64,000 nt of DNA, taken from contig CAMBXM010000001.1 in the NCBI GenBank assembly GCA_945871815.1, positions 1 through 64,000 on the forward strand, read 5' to 3'. Position 1 is the stretch's first letter. Every line of letters begins with the position of its first letter. The translations under genes were made by a program, and so were the position numbers. The notes beneath the pieces were generated by a model that was not told the origin of the DNA, made no database searches, and was given only the letters and a program-made list of their open reading frames with translations. This document shows positions 35,833-43,725 of this stretch, in pieces. Origin of the DNA: Singulisphaera sp. GP187. Lineage in GTDB: Bacteria > Planctomycetota > UBA1135 > UBA2386.

Positions 35833-37641
35833 TCAGCCGATCGGCGCGCTGGCCACGTTGGGCACTTGGTGCAACAGCGTGATCAGGTCGCCGCCGGTCT
35901 TGCCGTCGAGCCAGTGCGCCTTCGCCAGTTCGAGGTCGAAGATCTCGGTCCAGAACCCGCCCTGCGCGAACGCCTCTTCGACCAGCGGGTAGGCCATCGT
36001 GCGCCAGTACGAGCGATAGCCAAACTTGTGCCTTCTGCGCTGCTGACGCCACTCCGGCAGGTTCTCGTCGCCGGGCTTCGACTCGGGTGCGGCGATCGCC
36101 GGCACGCGTCCCGAGCGCAGGTCCTCTTCGGTCACCTGGTCCTCGAACGGGAAGGCCGCCCACTCGGGCGCATTCTTCTTCGTGATGTAGCGATGCATCG
36201 GCTTGGTCACGAGTTCGTCCTCCGGCAGCGCGTAGCACGCGCGGATCATGTCCGGGCTCAGGAACGGTGCTACCACGAGGCCCGTCTGCGAGTTGACGGT
36301 CGCCGAACCCCAGCGCCGGGTGTACTCGTTCAAGAACAGGTAATGCAACGGACCACGGCCGGTGAGCCCGTGCTCATGCGCCGCGCGATAGGCCTGCCGC
36401 AGGATCTCGCGCACCGAGTGGAACTGATCCTTCCGCAGATACACCGGCGCTTCGCGCAGCAGCACGTCGAGCAGCAGCTCTTCGTAGCGCTCAGGCGGAT
36501 GCTGGCCGGCGTCGATCTTGCGCGCGAAGTCGGCTTTGCCGATGCCGCCGTGTTGCCCCATCACGTTGACGACGCCGCCGTCGAGCTTGTCCTTGCCCTC
36601 GCGCGCCAGGAAGTTCTTGTGCTTCAGGGTCGCGAAGTTGCCACTCTGCCAGAGCAACGACTTCTGCAGGCTCGCGCGGCAGCCATCGACGGTGTCCGAC
36701 GGCAAGCCGCCGCCTTCTTTGATCCGGATCTTGAGACCAGCGATGCGCGCCAGTTCGGCCGCGATCATCACGTCGACATTGGTCGTGCTGCCGCGCACGC
36801 GCAGGTCGTAGTCGAAGCCGAGCACACGCAGACAGGAAACCACCGTTCGACTGTCCCAGCCACCCGAGAGGCCGACGCTGGGCTTGGTCCAGATCTCATT
36901 GGCATCGGTCAACAGGTTCATCATCGCGTTGCGGCCGAGCTCGAACGCGTCCTGCCGAGCCATCGGCAGCGGCTTGACCCAGCCGCGCACGACATCGATG
37001 ACGTCGCGAGCTACTCGGTGTTCACGCAGCTCGATGCGACTGCCCCCCTTGACGTAGCGAACGCCGTGAAAACCGCTGCGCGCCTGTGGGAACCAGCCGG
37101 CAACCATGCGCACGGCCCAGTCCTCGGTCGACGGCCGCAGCACGACGCCGAGCGCGCGCATCGCCATGACGCGGTTCGTCAAGACGTAGATCTCGTCGTC
37201 CTCGTACTCGAACAGCTGCGACTGCCCGAGGCCGTCGTTGTGGATCACGATGCCGCGTGGACCGCCGCATACGAGGGCTCCTGGCGGGATCATCGCCGCG
37301 AGCGTCGAGGCACGCTTTTGCTCGAGCAGTCGCGACAGGGCCAGGAGGATCTTGCCGTCCGCAGGCAGACCACCGCCGTCGCGAACGAGGCGCCGCGCGT
37401 TGAGCGGGTACTCGACCGCGAGGGCAAACTGATCGCCTTGCTCTTCCCAGAGCGGCACCCTCAGGCCCGCTACCGGCAACTCGAGCCAGGTGACGCACGC
37501 CGAACCGAAGGTCCGGTGGTGCACCGCTGGCAGCGGGTCAAACAGATGGCCGAACTGTTGAAGCAGCCGCGCGCCGATGCGATCGGCCGACAGCTCAGTG
37601 CGACGGGGATCCTTATGCTGCCAGATGAGTACGATGCGCAT
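35833..37641 (-). CDS. Asparagine-synthetase-like amidotransferase/ligase without N-terminal Cys
   Basis: 602 residues. The C-terminal synthetase (ATP-pyrophosphatase) domain is clear: VGLSGGWDSRTVVS (SGGWDS at about 259-264), then LRVRGSTTNVDVMIAAELA and VVAPFLSPDMIRACYALP. The N-terminal part has glutaminase-like fragments (GALVCGGPRGIVIHNDGLG, YVLTNRVMAMRALG), but the protein begins MRIVLIW and lacks the Cys2 nucleophile of glutamine-hydrolysing AsnB. It therefore probably uses free ammonia, another amine, or a beta-lactam-synthetase-like intramolecular nucleophile. Such proteins form amide bonds in natural-product and glycopeptide pathways. The 86-bp gap to the divergent phosphonopyruvate decarboxylase gene suggests a shared regulatory region. 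Confidence 0.85.
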   Translation of the reverse strand: MRIVLIWQHKDPRRTELSADRIGARLLQQFGHLFDPLPAVHHRTFGSACVTWLELPVAGLRVPLWEEQGDQFALAVEYPLNARRLVRDGGGLPADGKILLALSRLLEQKRASTLAAMIPPGALVCGGPRGIVIHNDGLGQSQLFEYEDDEIYVLTNRVMAMRALGVVLRPSTEDWAVRMVAGWFPQARSGFHGVRYVKGGSRIELREHRVARDVIDVVRGWVKPLPMARQDAFELGRNAMMNLLTDANEIWTKPSVGLSGGWDSRTVVSCLRVLGFDYDLRVRGSTTNVDVMIAAELARIAGLKIRIKEGGGLPSDTVDGCRASLQKSLLWQSGNFATLKHKNFLAREGKDKLDGGVVNVMGQHGGIGKADFARKIDAGQHPPERYEELLLDVLLREAPVYLRKDQFHSVREILRQAYRAAHEHGLTGRGPLHYLFLNEYTRRWGSATVNSQTGLVVAPFLSPDMIRACYALPEDELVTKPMHRYITKKNAPEWAAFPFEDQVTEEDLRSGRVPAIAAPESKPGDENLPEWRQQRRRHKFGYRSYWRTMAYPLVEEAFAQGGFWTEIFDLELAKAHWLDGKTGGDLITLLHQVPNVASAPIG

Positions 37642-37727
37642 GAGTCAGAGAGAGTGCCCGCAACCTCCAGACCGTTCACCACAGTTTTTATCGTGTCCGG
37701 TTTGCGCGCGGATCGAAGAATACGCCG

Positions 37728-38873
37728 ATGCCCGATCTGTCCGCCGACAAGGTACTCGCCGCCCTCCGCACCGCAGGCTTCGACTTCGTCACTGGGGTGC
37801 CATGCTCGTACCTGACGCCGCTGATCGACGCGGTCATCGGCAGTCGCGACATGCGCTATGTGCCCGCTGCCAACGAAGGCGACGCCATCGCCATCGCGGC
37901 TGGGGCGGAGATCGCCGGGCGACCGTCGATCGTGATGTTCCAGAACTCGGGCCTCGGCAACGCAGTCAACCCGCTGACTTCGCTGACCTACACCTTTCGC
38001 CTACCCGTTCTGGTGCTCACCACGTGGCGCGGCGAGCCGGGCGGCGCCCACGATGAGCCACAGCACGATCTCATGGGCGCGATCACGCCGACGATGCTCG
38101 AGTCGATGCAGGTGCCGTGGGAGCTGTTTCCCACCGATCCGAACGCGCTCGCTGCGGCGCTGCAGCGGGCGAGGGCCCACATGCAGAAGGAAGGGCGGCC
38201 GTACGCGCTGATCCTGCAGAAGGGCACGATCCAGGCGATCGGCGGGGACCTGCCGCGCACGCCGGAGCGCGTCGTGCACGCCCGCGTCGACGGCGCCTTT
38301 ACCGCGGACCAGCGACTCGACCCCGACGCGGCGCTGCAGGTGCTGGTCGACGCCAGCGGCGGCCAGGACGTGATCGTCACGACCACCGGCTACTGCGGCC
38401 GCGCACTGTATGCACTCGGCGACCGCGAGAACCACTTCTACATGGTCGGCTCGATGGGCTGCGCCAGCAGCTTTGCGCTCGGCATCGCCATCGCACGACC
38501 GGACCGACGGGTGATCGTTGCCGACGGCGACGGGGCGTTGCTCATGCGCCTCTCGGCGCTGGCGACGATCGGCGTCGAGTGCCCGAACAACCTCGTCCAC
38601 GTGCTGCTCGACAACGGCGTGCACGACTCGACCGGCGCGCAGGCGACGGTGTCACCGGCTGTGGATCTGGCCATGGTTGCCGCCGCGTGCGGCTATCCGT
38701 GCGCCATCCGCGCCACCGACGCCACCGCACTGCGAACGGCGATCGACGGCGCCCGCGGCCAGCTCGCCTTCGTGCACGTGCGCACCAATCCACGGCGCCA
38801 GGGCGCGTTGCCACGTCCCAAGGAGACGCCACCGGAGATCGCCGCCCGCCTACGCAAACTGCTGCGGCGCTAA
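37728..38873 (+). CDS. aepY: Phosphonopyruvate decarboxylase
   Basis: TPP-dependent decarboxylase that turns phosphonopyruvate into phosphonoacetaldehyde, the step that drives the unfavourable PEP mutase reaction forward. 381 residues, the family's usual length (shorter than other TPP decarboxylases, as phosphonopyruvate decarboxylases are). Visible features are FVTGVPCSYLTPLIDAV, the catalytic glutamate E50 in PAANEGDAIAIAAG, the substrate loop WRGEPGGAHDEPQHDLMG, and the TPP/Mg motif DGDGALLM followed by NNLVHVLLDNGVHDSTGAQ. It faces the transaminase gene across only 55 bp of spacer. No PEP mutase (EDK-x5-NS motif) is in the window; it should lie elsewhere if the pathway is complete. Confidence 0.92.
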   Translation: MPDLSADKVLAALRTAGFDFVTGVPCSYLTPLIDAVIGSRDMRYVPAANEGDAIAIAAGAEIAGRPSIVMFQNSGLGNAVNPLTSLTYTFRLPVLVLTTWRGEPGGAHDEPQHDLMGAITPTMLESMQVPWELFPTDPNALAAALQRARAHMQKEGRPYALILQKGTIQAIGGDLPRTPERVVHARVDGAFTADQRLDPDAALQVLVDASGGQDVIVTTTGYCGRALYALGDRENHFYMVGSMGCASSFALGIAIARPDRRVIVADGDGALLMRLSALATIGVECPNNLVHVLLDNGVHDSTGAQATVSPAVDLAMVAAACGYPCAIRATDATALRTAIDGARGQLAFVHVRTNPRRQGALPRPKETPPEIAARLRKLLRR

Positions 38874-38925
38874 ACCCAGTGGAGTTACTGAACCCAGTGA
38901 GTGACTGAACCCAGTGGAGTTACTG
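38873..38925. repeat. Tandem repeat, 3 x about 18 bp, between convergent stops
   Basis: AACCCAGTGGAGTTACTG (38873-38890), AACCCAGTGAGTGACTG (38891-38907) and AACCCAGTGGAGTTACTG (38908-38925). Units 1 and 3 are identical. It fills almost the whole space between the aepY stop and the phnW stop. It may be a decayed expansion or a transcription-end element; no T tract follows. Confidence 0.85.
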
Positions 38926-38928
38926 GCG

Positions 38929-40059
38929 CTACGAAGCGCGCGCCGACGGATCGAAACCCATCGCCCGCGCCGTGGCCGCGATCGCGGCGAGCAGCGCACT
39001 CACGTCCATCGCGCCGATTCGACCGATGTTGCCGACGCGAAAGCATGGCTCCGCCGTCAGCTTGCCCGGATAGATCACGAAGCCGAGGTCCGATAGGCGC
39101 CGGTAGAAATCTTCGAACACAAAGCGCGCGTCGCGAGGGTAGCGGAAGGTCGCGATGATCGGTCCTTGCACAGCCGCCGGCAGGTAGCTCTCGAAGCCCA
39201 GCGCCGTCATGCCCGCGAGCAGTACCTGTTGGTTCTCGCGATACCGCAGGCCGCGGCCGGCGACTCCGCCCTCGGCATCGAGTTCGTCGAGGGCCCGCGA
39301 GAACGCCAGCAACGCATGCACTGGCGGCGTGAAGCGAAACTGGCCGTCCTGTTCGAGCCCGCGCCACTGCGCGAACAGATCCAACGCGACGGTGCGGGAC
39401 TTGCCTTCGCATGCCAGCAGCGCCGCTCGGTTGCACAGCACAAACACGAACCCTGGCACACCCTCGATGCACTTGTTCGAGGAGGACACCAGGAAATCGG
39501 CGCCGAGCGTGCGTAGATCGACCGGAACGGCGCCGAACGCGCTCATCGAGTCGACCAACAGGCGGCGGCCATGCGCGGTCACCGCTCGGGCGATGGCCTC
39601 GATCGGGTTCATCAGTCCCGCGGTGGTCTCGCAATGCACGACCGACACATGCGTGATCGCCGGGTCCGCAGCGAGCAGGGCCGCCACGTCCGCGTCCGAA
39701 AACGCGGTGTCCTCGCGCCGCCGTTCCTCGTGCACTGCGATCCCATGCACTCGCGCGATGTGCGCAATGCGGGCACCGTAGGCGCCATTGACCAGAGCCA
39801 GTAGCTTGCCGTCAGGCGGGATCGCGCACGAGATCATGGCCTCGATGCCGTAGGTGCCGCTGCCCTGCAGGATGACGGTCTCGAAGCCAAGGTCTTGGCG
39901 GACGTTGGCCAGCGCCAACAGCCGCCGACGAACGGAACGGACAACCTCGACGAACTCGCGATCGCGCGAGCCGAGGTCGCGCAGCATGGCCTGCTTGACC
40001 GTGGCGCTGGTCGTCAATGGCCCAGGCGTGAACAGGAGCTTGTCGGCAGGCGTGGTCAC
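38929..40059 (-). CDS. phnW: 2-aminoethylphosphonate--pyruvate transaminase
   Basis: PLP enzyme of fold type I that interconverts phosphonoacetaldehyde and 2-aminoethylphosphonate. About 376 residues from the GTG at 40059, which gives MTTPADKLLFTPGPLTTS, the family's characteristic N-terminus; an ATG at 40098 would add 13 residues. Further landmarks are MLRDLGSRDREF, VILQGSGTYGIEAMI, HCETTAGLMNPI, VDSMSAFGAVPVD, and the PLP lysine in SSSNKCIEGVPGF (K196). Paired with phosphonopyruvate decarboxylase, it most likely works in the biosynthetic direction; phnX, the catabolic partner, is absent here. Confidence 0.93.
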   Translation of the reverse strand: MTTPADKLLFTPGPLTTSATVKQAMLRDLGSRDREFVEVVRSVRRRLLALANVRQDLGFETVILQGSGTYGIEAMISCAIPPDGKLLALVNGAYGARIAHIARVHGIAVHEERRREDTAFSDADVAALLAADPAITHVSVVHCETTAGLMNPIEAIARAVTAHGRRLLVDSMSAFGAVPVDLRTLGADFLVSSSNKCIEGVPGFVFVLCNRAALLACEGKSRTVALDLFAQWRGLEQDGQFRFTPPVHALLAFSRALDELDAEGGVAGRGLRYRENQQVLLAGMTALGFESYLPAAVQGPIIATFRYPRDARFVFEDFYRRLSDLGFVIYPGKLTAEPCFRVGNIGRIGAMDVSALLAAIAATARAMGFDPSARAS

Positions 40060-40178
40060 GTAGACAGAGAACCTCACGATCACCAGAAGTGCCAGCACCG
40101 AGCCAGAAGGACCACAGGCAGGCCTCTGGGATCATGGCGGCCAAGACGTTTCGCCGGCACGATGCGAACTACCGCCAG

Positions 40179-40200
40179 TCCGCATGTCCGCATGTCCGCA
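40179..40200. repeat. Direct repeat TCCGCATG, 2.75 copies
   Basis: Lies in the divergent region between phnW and pstS. Its spacing of 8 bp does not match the 11-bp direct repeats of a Pho box, so I do not call it an operator. Confidence 0.5.
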
Positions 40201-40247
40201 ATCCAGGCAGTGCCGCCGTGGCACATGGGTTGCCTCTGCTTCGCACC

Positions 40248-41072
40248 ATGCCCCCATCCAAGTGGTTCTTCTGCGCTAGTGCCGCCGCCCTCCTGCTGAT
40301 GTTCGGCTGCAACAAGAACCAAGCGGTCCGTTTCGTGATTACGGGCAGCAGCACGTGCCAGCCGGTGCTGCAAGAGGTCACCGCAAGGCTCGAGCAGCGC
40401 GACCCGAGTGTGCGGTTTCAGGTCGAAGCCGGCGGCAGCGGTCGCGGCATCACGGACGCCAAAACCAGGAAGGCGCAAGCTGGCATGGCCTCGCGCGACC
40501 TGTTGCCCGCCGAACTGGAAGGACTGACGGTGGTGCCGTTCGCCCGCGACGGCGTGACCATCGTCGCCCACGCCAGTCGCAACCTCGCGGCCGTGACCAG
40601 CGAGCAGGTGAAGGCGATCTACACCGGCAAGTTGACCAACTGGAAGGAACTCGGCGGGCCCGATGCAAAGATCACCGTAGTGAACAAGGCCGAAGGCCGC
40701 GCGACGCTCGAGGTCTTCCTGCAGAAGTTCAAGCTCAAGAACAGCGAGATCAAGGCCGACGTTGTGGTCGGCGACAACGCGCAATGCGTGCGCCTCGTCA
40801 CCGGCGACGAGCATGCGATCGGCTACCTGTCGATCGGCGAAGCGCTGCGCGCAGTCGAACGCAAGGAGCCCCTGCGACTCCTTGACCTCGATGGCGTCGC
40901 GGCGACGCTAGAGAACGTCCGCGACGGCTCCTTCCCGCTCGGTCGCTCGCTCTACCTGCTGTTCCCCGGCCAAGCGGACGCAGAAGGCCAACGCATCGTC
41001 GATTTCCTGGCCTCGCCCGAAGGCTCCGAACTCCTCTACGCCCAGGGCTTCGTGCCGCTGTCCGGCACCTGA
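40248..41072 (+). CDS. pstS: Phosphate ABC transporter substrate-binding lipoprotein
   Basis: 274 residues from the ATG at 40248: a short positive n-region and AAALLLMFGCN with a lipobox (LMFGC), so it is lipid-anchored on the outer face of the inner membrane. Phosphate contacts are in GSSTCQPV, the helix-start serine/glycine loop VEAGGSGRGITDAK and MASRDLLPAE; also VTSEQVKAIYTGKLTNWKELGG and VNKAEGRATLEVFLQKF. It starts the pstSCAB operon but is 144 bp from pstC, leaving room for a processing or attenuation site. A long frame upstream of 40248 has no coding character. Confidence 0.9.
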   Translation: MPPSKWFFCASAAALLLMFGCNKNQAVRFVITGSSTCQPVLQEVTARLEQRDPSVRFQVEAGGSGRGITDAKTRKAQAGMASRDLLPAELEGLTVVPFARDGVTIVAHASRNLAAVTSEQVKAIYTGKLTNWKELGGPDAKITVVNKAEGRATLEVFLQKFKLKNSEIKADVVVGDNAQCVRLVTGDEHAIGYLSIGEALRAVERKEPLRLLDLDGVAATLENVRDGSFPLGRSLYLLFPGQADAEGQRIVDFLASPEGSELLYAQGFVPLSGT

Positions 41073-41216
41073 TCGGCGTCGTCGAGCATCCAAGATCGCA
41101 TCGTGGGCCGGTCGTGACTGTCCGCGGATCTGCCCCATGACCCATTGCTGCGAACTCCGGTGCCCACGCCGCTCTGCTTACGGATGCGACCAAGAGCGCC
41201 AAGCAAGCCCAGCCCC

Positions 41217-42050
41217 ATGCCACGCCTAGCCAGTCTTCTGCTTGCAGGACTTGGGCTGCTCGCCGCGCTGGCAGCGCCGGCAGTGGCGATGTTCTTGCTG
41301 TGGCGGGCCTTCCCTCTGATCGGCGACGGTCACCTGCTCCGACTCGTCGACGACGAGTGGTTCCCGGGCGAGGGCAAGTTCGGCCTGCTGCCGCTCGTGG
41401 TCGGGACCGCGTCGACCGCCGGACTGGCGCTGCTGCTCGCCGTGCCGATCGGTCTCCTGTCAGCAGTCTGGGTGCGCTTTTATGCCGGGCCGCGCCGCGC
41501 GCGCCTTGCGGAGATGAGCCTCGGCGTGATCGCCGGTATGCCTTCGGTCGTGTTCGGACTCTTCGGCACGTTCTGGATCGTCCCGGCACTCGGCGCCTCG
41601 CTGGCCTCCGCGGCACTGGTTCTGGCGATGATGGTCGTTCCGTCCTTTGCGCTGTTCGCACTTGCCGCGCTGCGACAAGTGCCCGAGGGGCTGCTGCGCG
41701 ATGGCCAAGCACTCGGCTTGCACAAGAGCCGCGTGATCCGCCACCTCGCGCTGCGAACGGCGCAGCCGGGCCTCATCGGTGCGGCCACCTTGGCCCTGGC
41801 AAGGGCGCTGGGCGAAGCGCTCGCCGTCGAGATGGTCGCCGGCAACGTGCCGAACTTCCCGGACTCCTTGCTCGCGCCGGTTCGCACGCTCACGACAACC
41901 TTGGTCCAAGAGTTCGAGTACGCACACGGGGCCCACGCTGGCGCCCTCCACCTCGTCGCCTTGGCGGTCGTCGCGCTGGCGAGCATGCTCGTCACCCTCG
42001 CCTTCAAGCTCGGCCACGGCCAGATTCACGCGGCTCCGGAGGCCGCATGA
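41217..42050 (+). CDS. pstC: Phosphate ABC transporter permease PstC
   Basis: 277 residues from the ATG at 41217 with about six membrane helices. The EAA-type loop reads LRDGQALGLHKSRVIRHLALRTAQPGL, and IAGMPSVVFGLFGTFWIVP is a highly conserved PstC/PstA stretch. It forms the membrane channel with PstA. Its stop overlaps the start of pstA (ATGA), so both are translated together. Confidence 0.9.
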   Translation: MPRLASLLLAGLGLLAALAAPAVAMFLLWRAFPLIGDGHLLRLVDDEWFPGEGKFGLLPLVVGTASTAGLALLLAVPIGLLSAVWVRFYAGPRRARLAEMSLGVIAGMPSVVFGLFGTFWIVPALGASLASAALVLAMMVVPSFALFALAALRQVPEGLLRDGQALGLHKSRVIRHLALRTAQPGLIGAATLALARALGEALAVEMVAGNVPNFPDSLLAPVRTLTTTLVQEFEYAHGAHAGALHLVALAVVALASMLVTLAFKLGHGQIHAAPEAA

Positions 42051-42862
42051 GCGCGCCACCGCTGAAGCTGCTCGCAACCGGCGCTGCGATCGCCGTTGCG
42101 GCGCTGTTCTCGCTGCTGATGCTCGACATCGCGGTCGAAGGTCTTCACGGCCTGCTGGCAACGGCGCTGCCGAAGACGACGACGACGACGGCCGACGAGG
42201 GCGGCGTCTTCGCGGCTCTGCTCTCGACCGTCTCGATCAGCGTGCTGGCTCTGCTGACCTCGCTGCCCGTGGCCCTTGGCTGTGCGTGGCTCGGGGTCGA
42301 GACCTTGGCGCGGCGGCCCCGCGTCGGCACCGCCCTCCGGCGTTCCCTGGACGTAGCCAGTGCAACGCCATCGATCGCCATCGGCCTGGTCGGGTGGACG
42401 TTGTTCAGCAACAGCTTCGGACTCGGTTTTTCGCTGCTCGCCGGTGCCTTGACGCTGTCATTGATGATTGCGCCGTTGATGGCCTCGGCGTTCTTGGCCG
42501 GCATCGACGCGCTGCCCGCGGCGTTGCGCGCGCAGTCCCTCGGACTGGGCGTGAGTCGCTGGAACACGTTCTGGCGGTTGCTGCTGCCGAGTTGCCGCCC
42601 GGCCATCGCCGCAGGCATCGTCTTGGCGCTCGGCCGCGCCACGGCGGAAACCGCGTGCCTGATCCTCACGTCCGGCATCTCGACGCGCTGGCCAGAGAGC
42701 ATGGGCGATCCGGGGGCGACGCTCGCGGTCCACGTCTACCACCTCGCTCGCAACGTGCCCGACGGCGAGCCGCGGGCCTATTCTGCGGCCTTGCTGCTCG
42801 TCGTCGTCAACGCCTTGGTCCAGGTCGTGCTCGCGCGCTTGCGTCTCGGAGGCCCGCGATGA
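42047..42862 (+). CDS. pstA: Phosphate ABC transporter permease PstA
   Basis: 271 residues with about six membrane helices. Conserved stretches are VASATPSIAIGLVGWTLF, the EAA loop LRAQSLGLGVSRWNTFWRLLLPSCRPAI, and GRATAETACLILTSGIS. The start ATG overlaps the pstC stop by four bases and its stop overlaps the pstB start in the same way. Confidence 0.9.
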   Translation: MSAPPLKLLATGAAIAVAALFSLLMLDIAVEGLHGLLATALPKTTTTTADEGGVFAALLSTVSISVLALLTSLPVALGCAWLGVETLARRPRVGTALRRSLDVASATPSIAIGLVGWTLFSNSFGLGFSLLAGALTLSLMIAPLMASAFLAGIDALPAALRAQSLGLGVSRWNTFWRLLLPSCRPAIAAGIVLALGRATAETACLILTSGISTRWPESMGDPGATLAVHVYHLARNVPDGEPRAYSAALLLVVVNALVQVVLARLRLGGPR

Positions 42863-43725
42863 TCCAGGTCCGCAAGCTCGGCGTCCGCTGCTGCGGGGCC
42901 CCGATCCTCGACGCTATCGACCTCGATCTGCCCGACCGCGGCATCGTCGTGCTGCTGGGCCCGTCTGGCTGCGGCAAGACCACGCTGCTCCGGTGCCTCA
43001 TCCGCGAGGACGAAGAGGACCGAACACTGCTGGTGTCGGGTCGAGTCATGCTCGGCGGCGACGACCTGCGCGACCCAAAGGTGCCGGTGGTCCGCGTGCG
43101 CCAGCAACTCGGGCTGGTGCCACAGCGGCCGTATCCATTTCCGGGCACGGCGTTCGAGAACGTCACCTTCGCGCTGCGTCACACCACGAGACTGTCCACC
43201 GCCGAGATCGACGCACGGGCCCTGTCGGCACTGCAGGAGGCCGGGCTCGAACTCGCCCACCATCGCACCCAGGCCGACAAACTGAGCGGCGGCCAACTCA
43301 AGCGTCTCGCGGTCGCGCGCACGATTGCGCTCGATCCGGCCGTCCTGCTGATGGACGAGCCCACCAACGGACTCGACCCGCTCGCCGTCGTGCGCATCGA
43401 GATGCTGATGACTTCGTTGGCCGAGAACCGCCTCGTCGTCGTCGTCACCCACGATCTCCACCTGGCGCGGCGCATCGCCGACCAGGTGCACTTCCTGTGG
43501 CCGTTCCCTACCGGTGCGCGCCTGGTCGAGTCGGGCCCGCCGGATCGCGTGCTCGAATCGCCGGCACATGCCGAAACCCAGCTCTTCGTCGCCGCCGCCT
43601 GGAATGGCGCAGCCGCTCTGTACGATGAGGACGACGAGATTGGTCCGCTACAACAGCGCTCGCATCTGCGACCGCGACCGCTGCCACAGTCTGACTCCGA
43701 CCACGACCGCATCGCCAAGCCATGA
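42859..43725 (+). CDS. pstB: Phosphate ABC transporter ATP-binding protein PstB
   Basis: 288 residues. Walker A GPSGCGKTT, Q-loop LGLVPQRPYPFPGTAFENV, signature LSGGQLKRLAVARTIAL, Walker B VLLMDEPTNGLDP and the switch His in VVVTHDLHLARRIAD. In the standard enzyme the signature continues QQRLCIARA; here it is LKRLAVART, a mild departure. It energises PstCA. Overlaps the pstA stop by four bases at the start and the aroA start at the end. No phoU gene follows, which is unusual for a pst operon. Confidence 0.9.
   Translation: MIQVRKLGVRCCGAPILDAIDLDLPDRGIVVLLGPSGCGKTTLLRCLIREDEEDRTLLVSGRVMLGGDDLRDPKVPVVRVRQQLGLVPQRPYPFPGTAFENVTFALRHTTRLSTAEIDARALSALQEAGLELAHHRTQADKLSGGQLKRLAVARTIALDPAVLLMDEPTNGLDPLAVVRIEMLMTSLAENRLVVVVTHDLHLARRIADQVHFLWPFPTGARLVESGPPDRVLESPAHAETQLFVAAAWNGAAALYDEDDEIGPLQQRSHLRPRPLPQSDSDHDRIAKP

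Noticed and set aside
35251-37815. 854-codon plus-strand frame over the asparagine-synthetase-like gene
   Set aside because: Shadow frame without recognisable protein character; overlaps three real genes.
40060-40247. Possible Pho box before pstS
   Set aside because: The only direct repeats are 8 bp apart; no pair of 7-bp boxes with 4-bp spacing found by eye.
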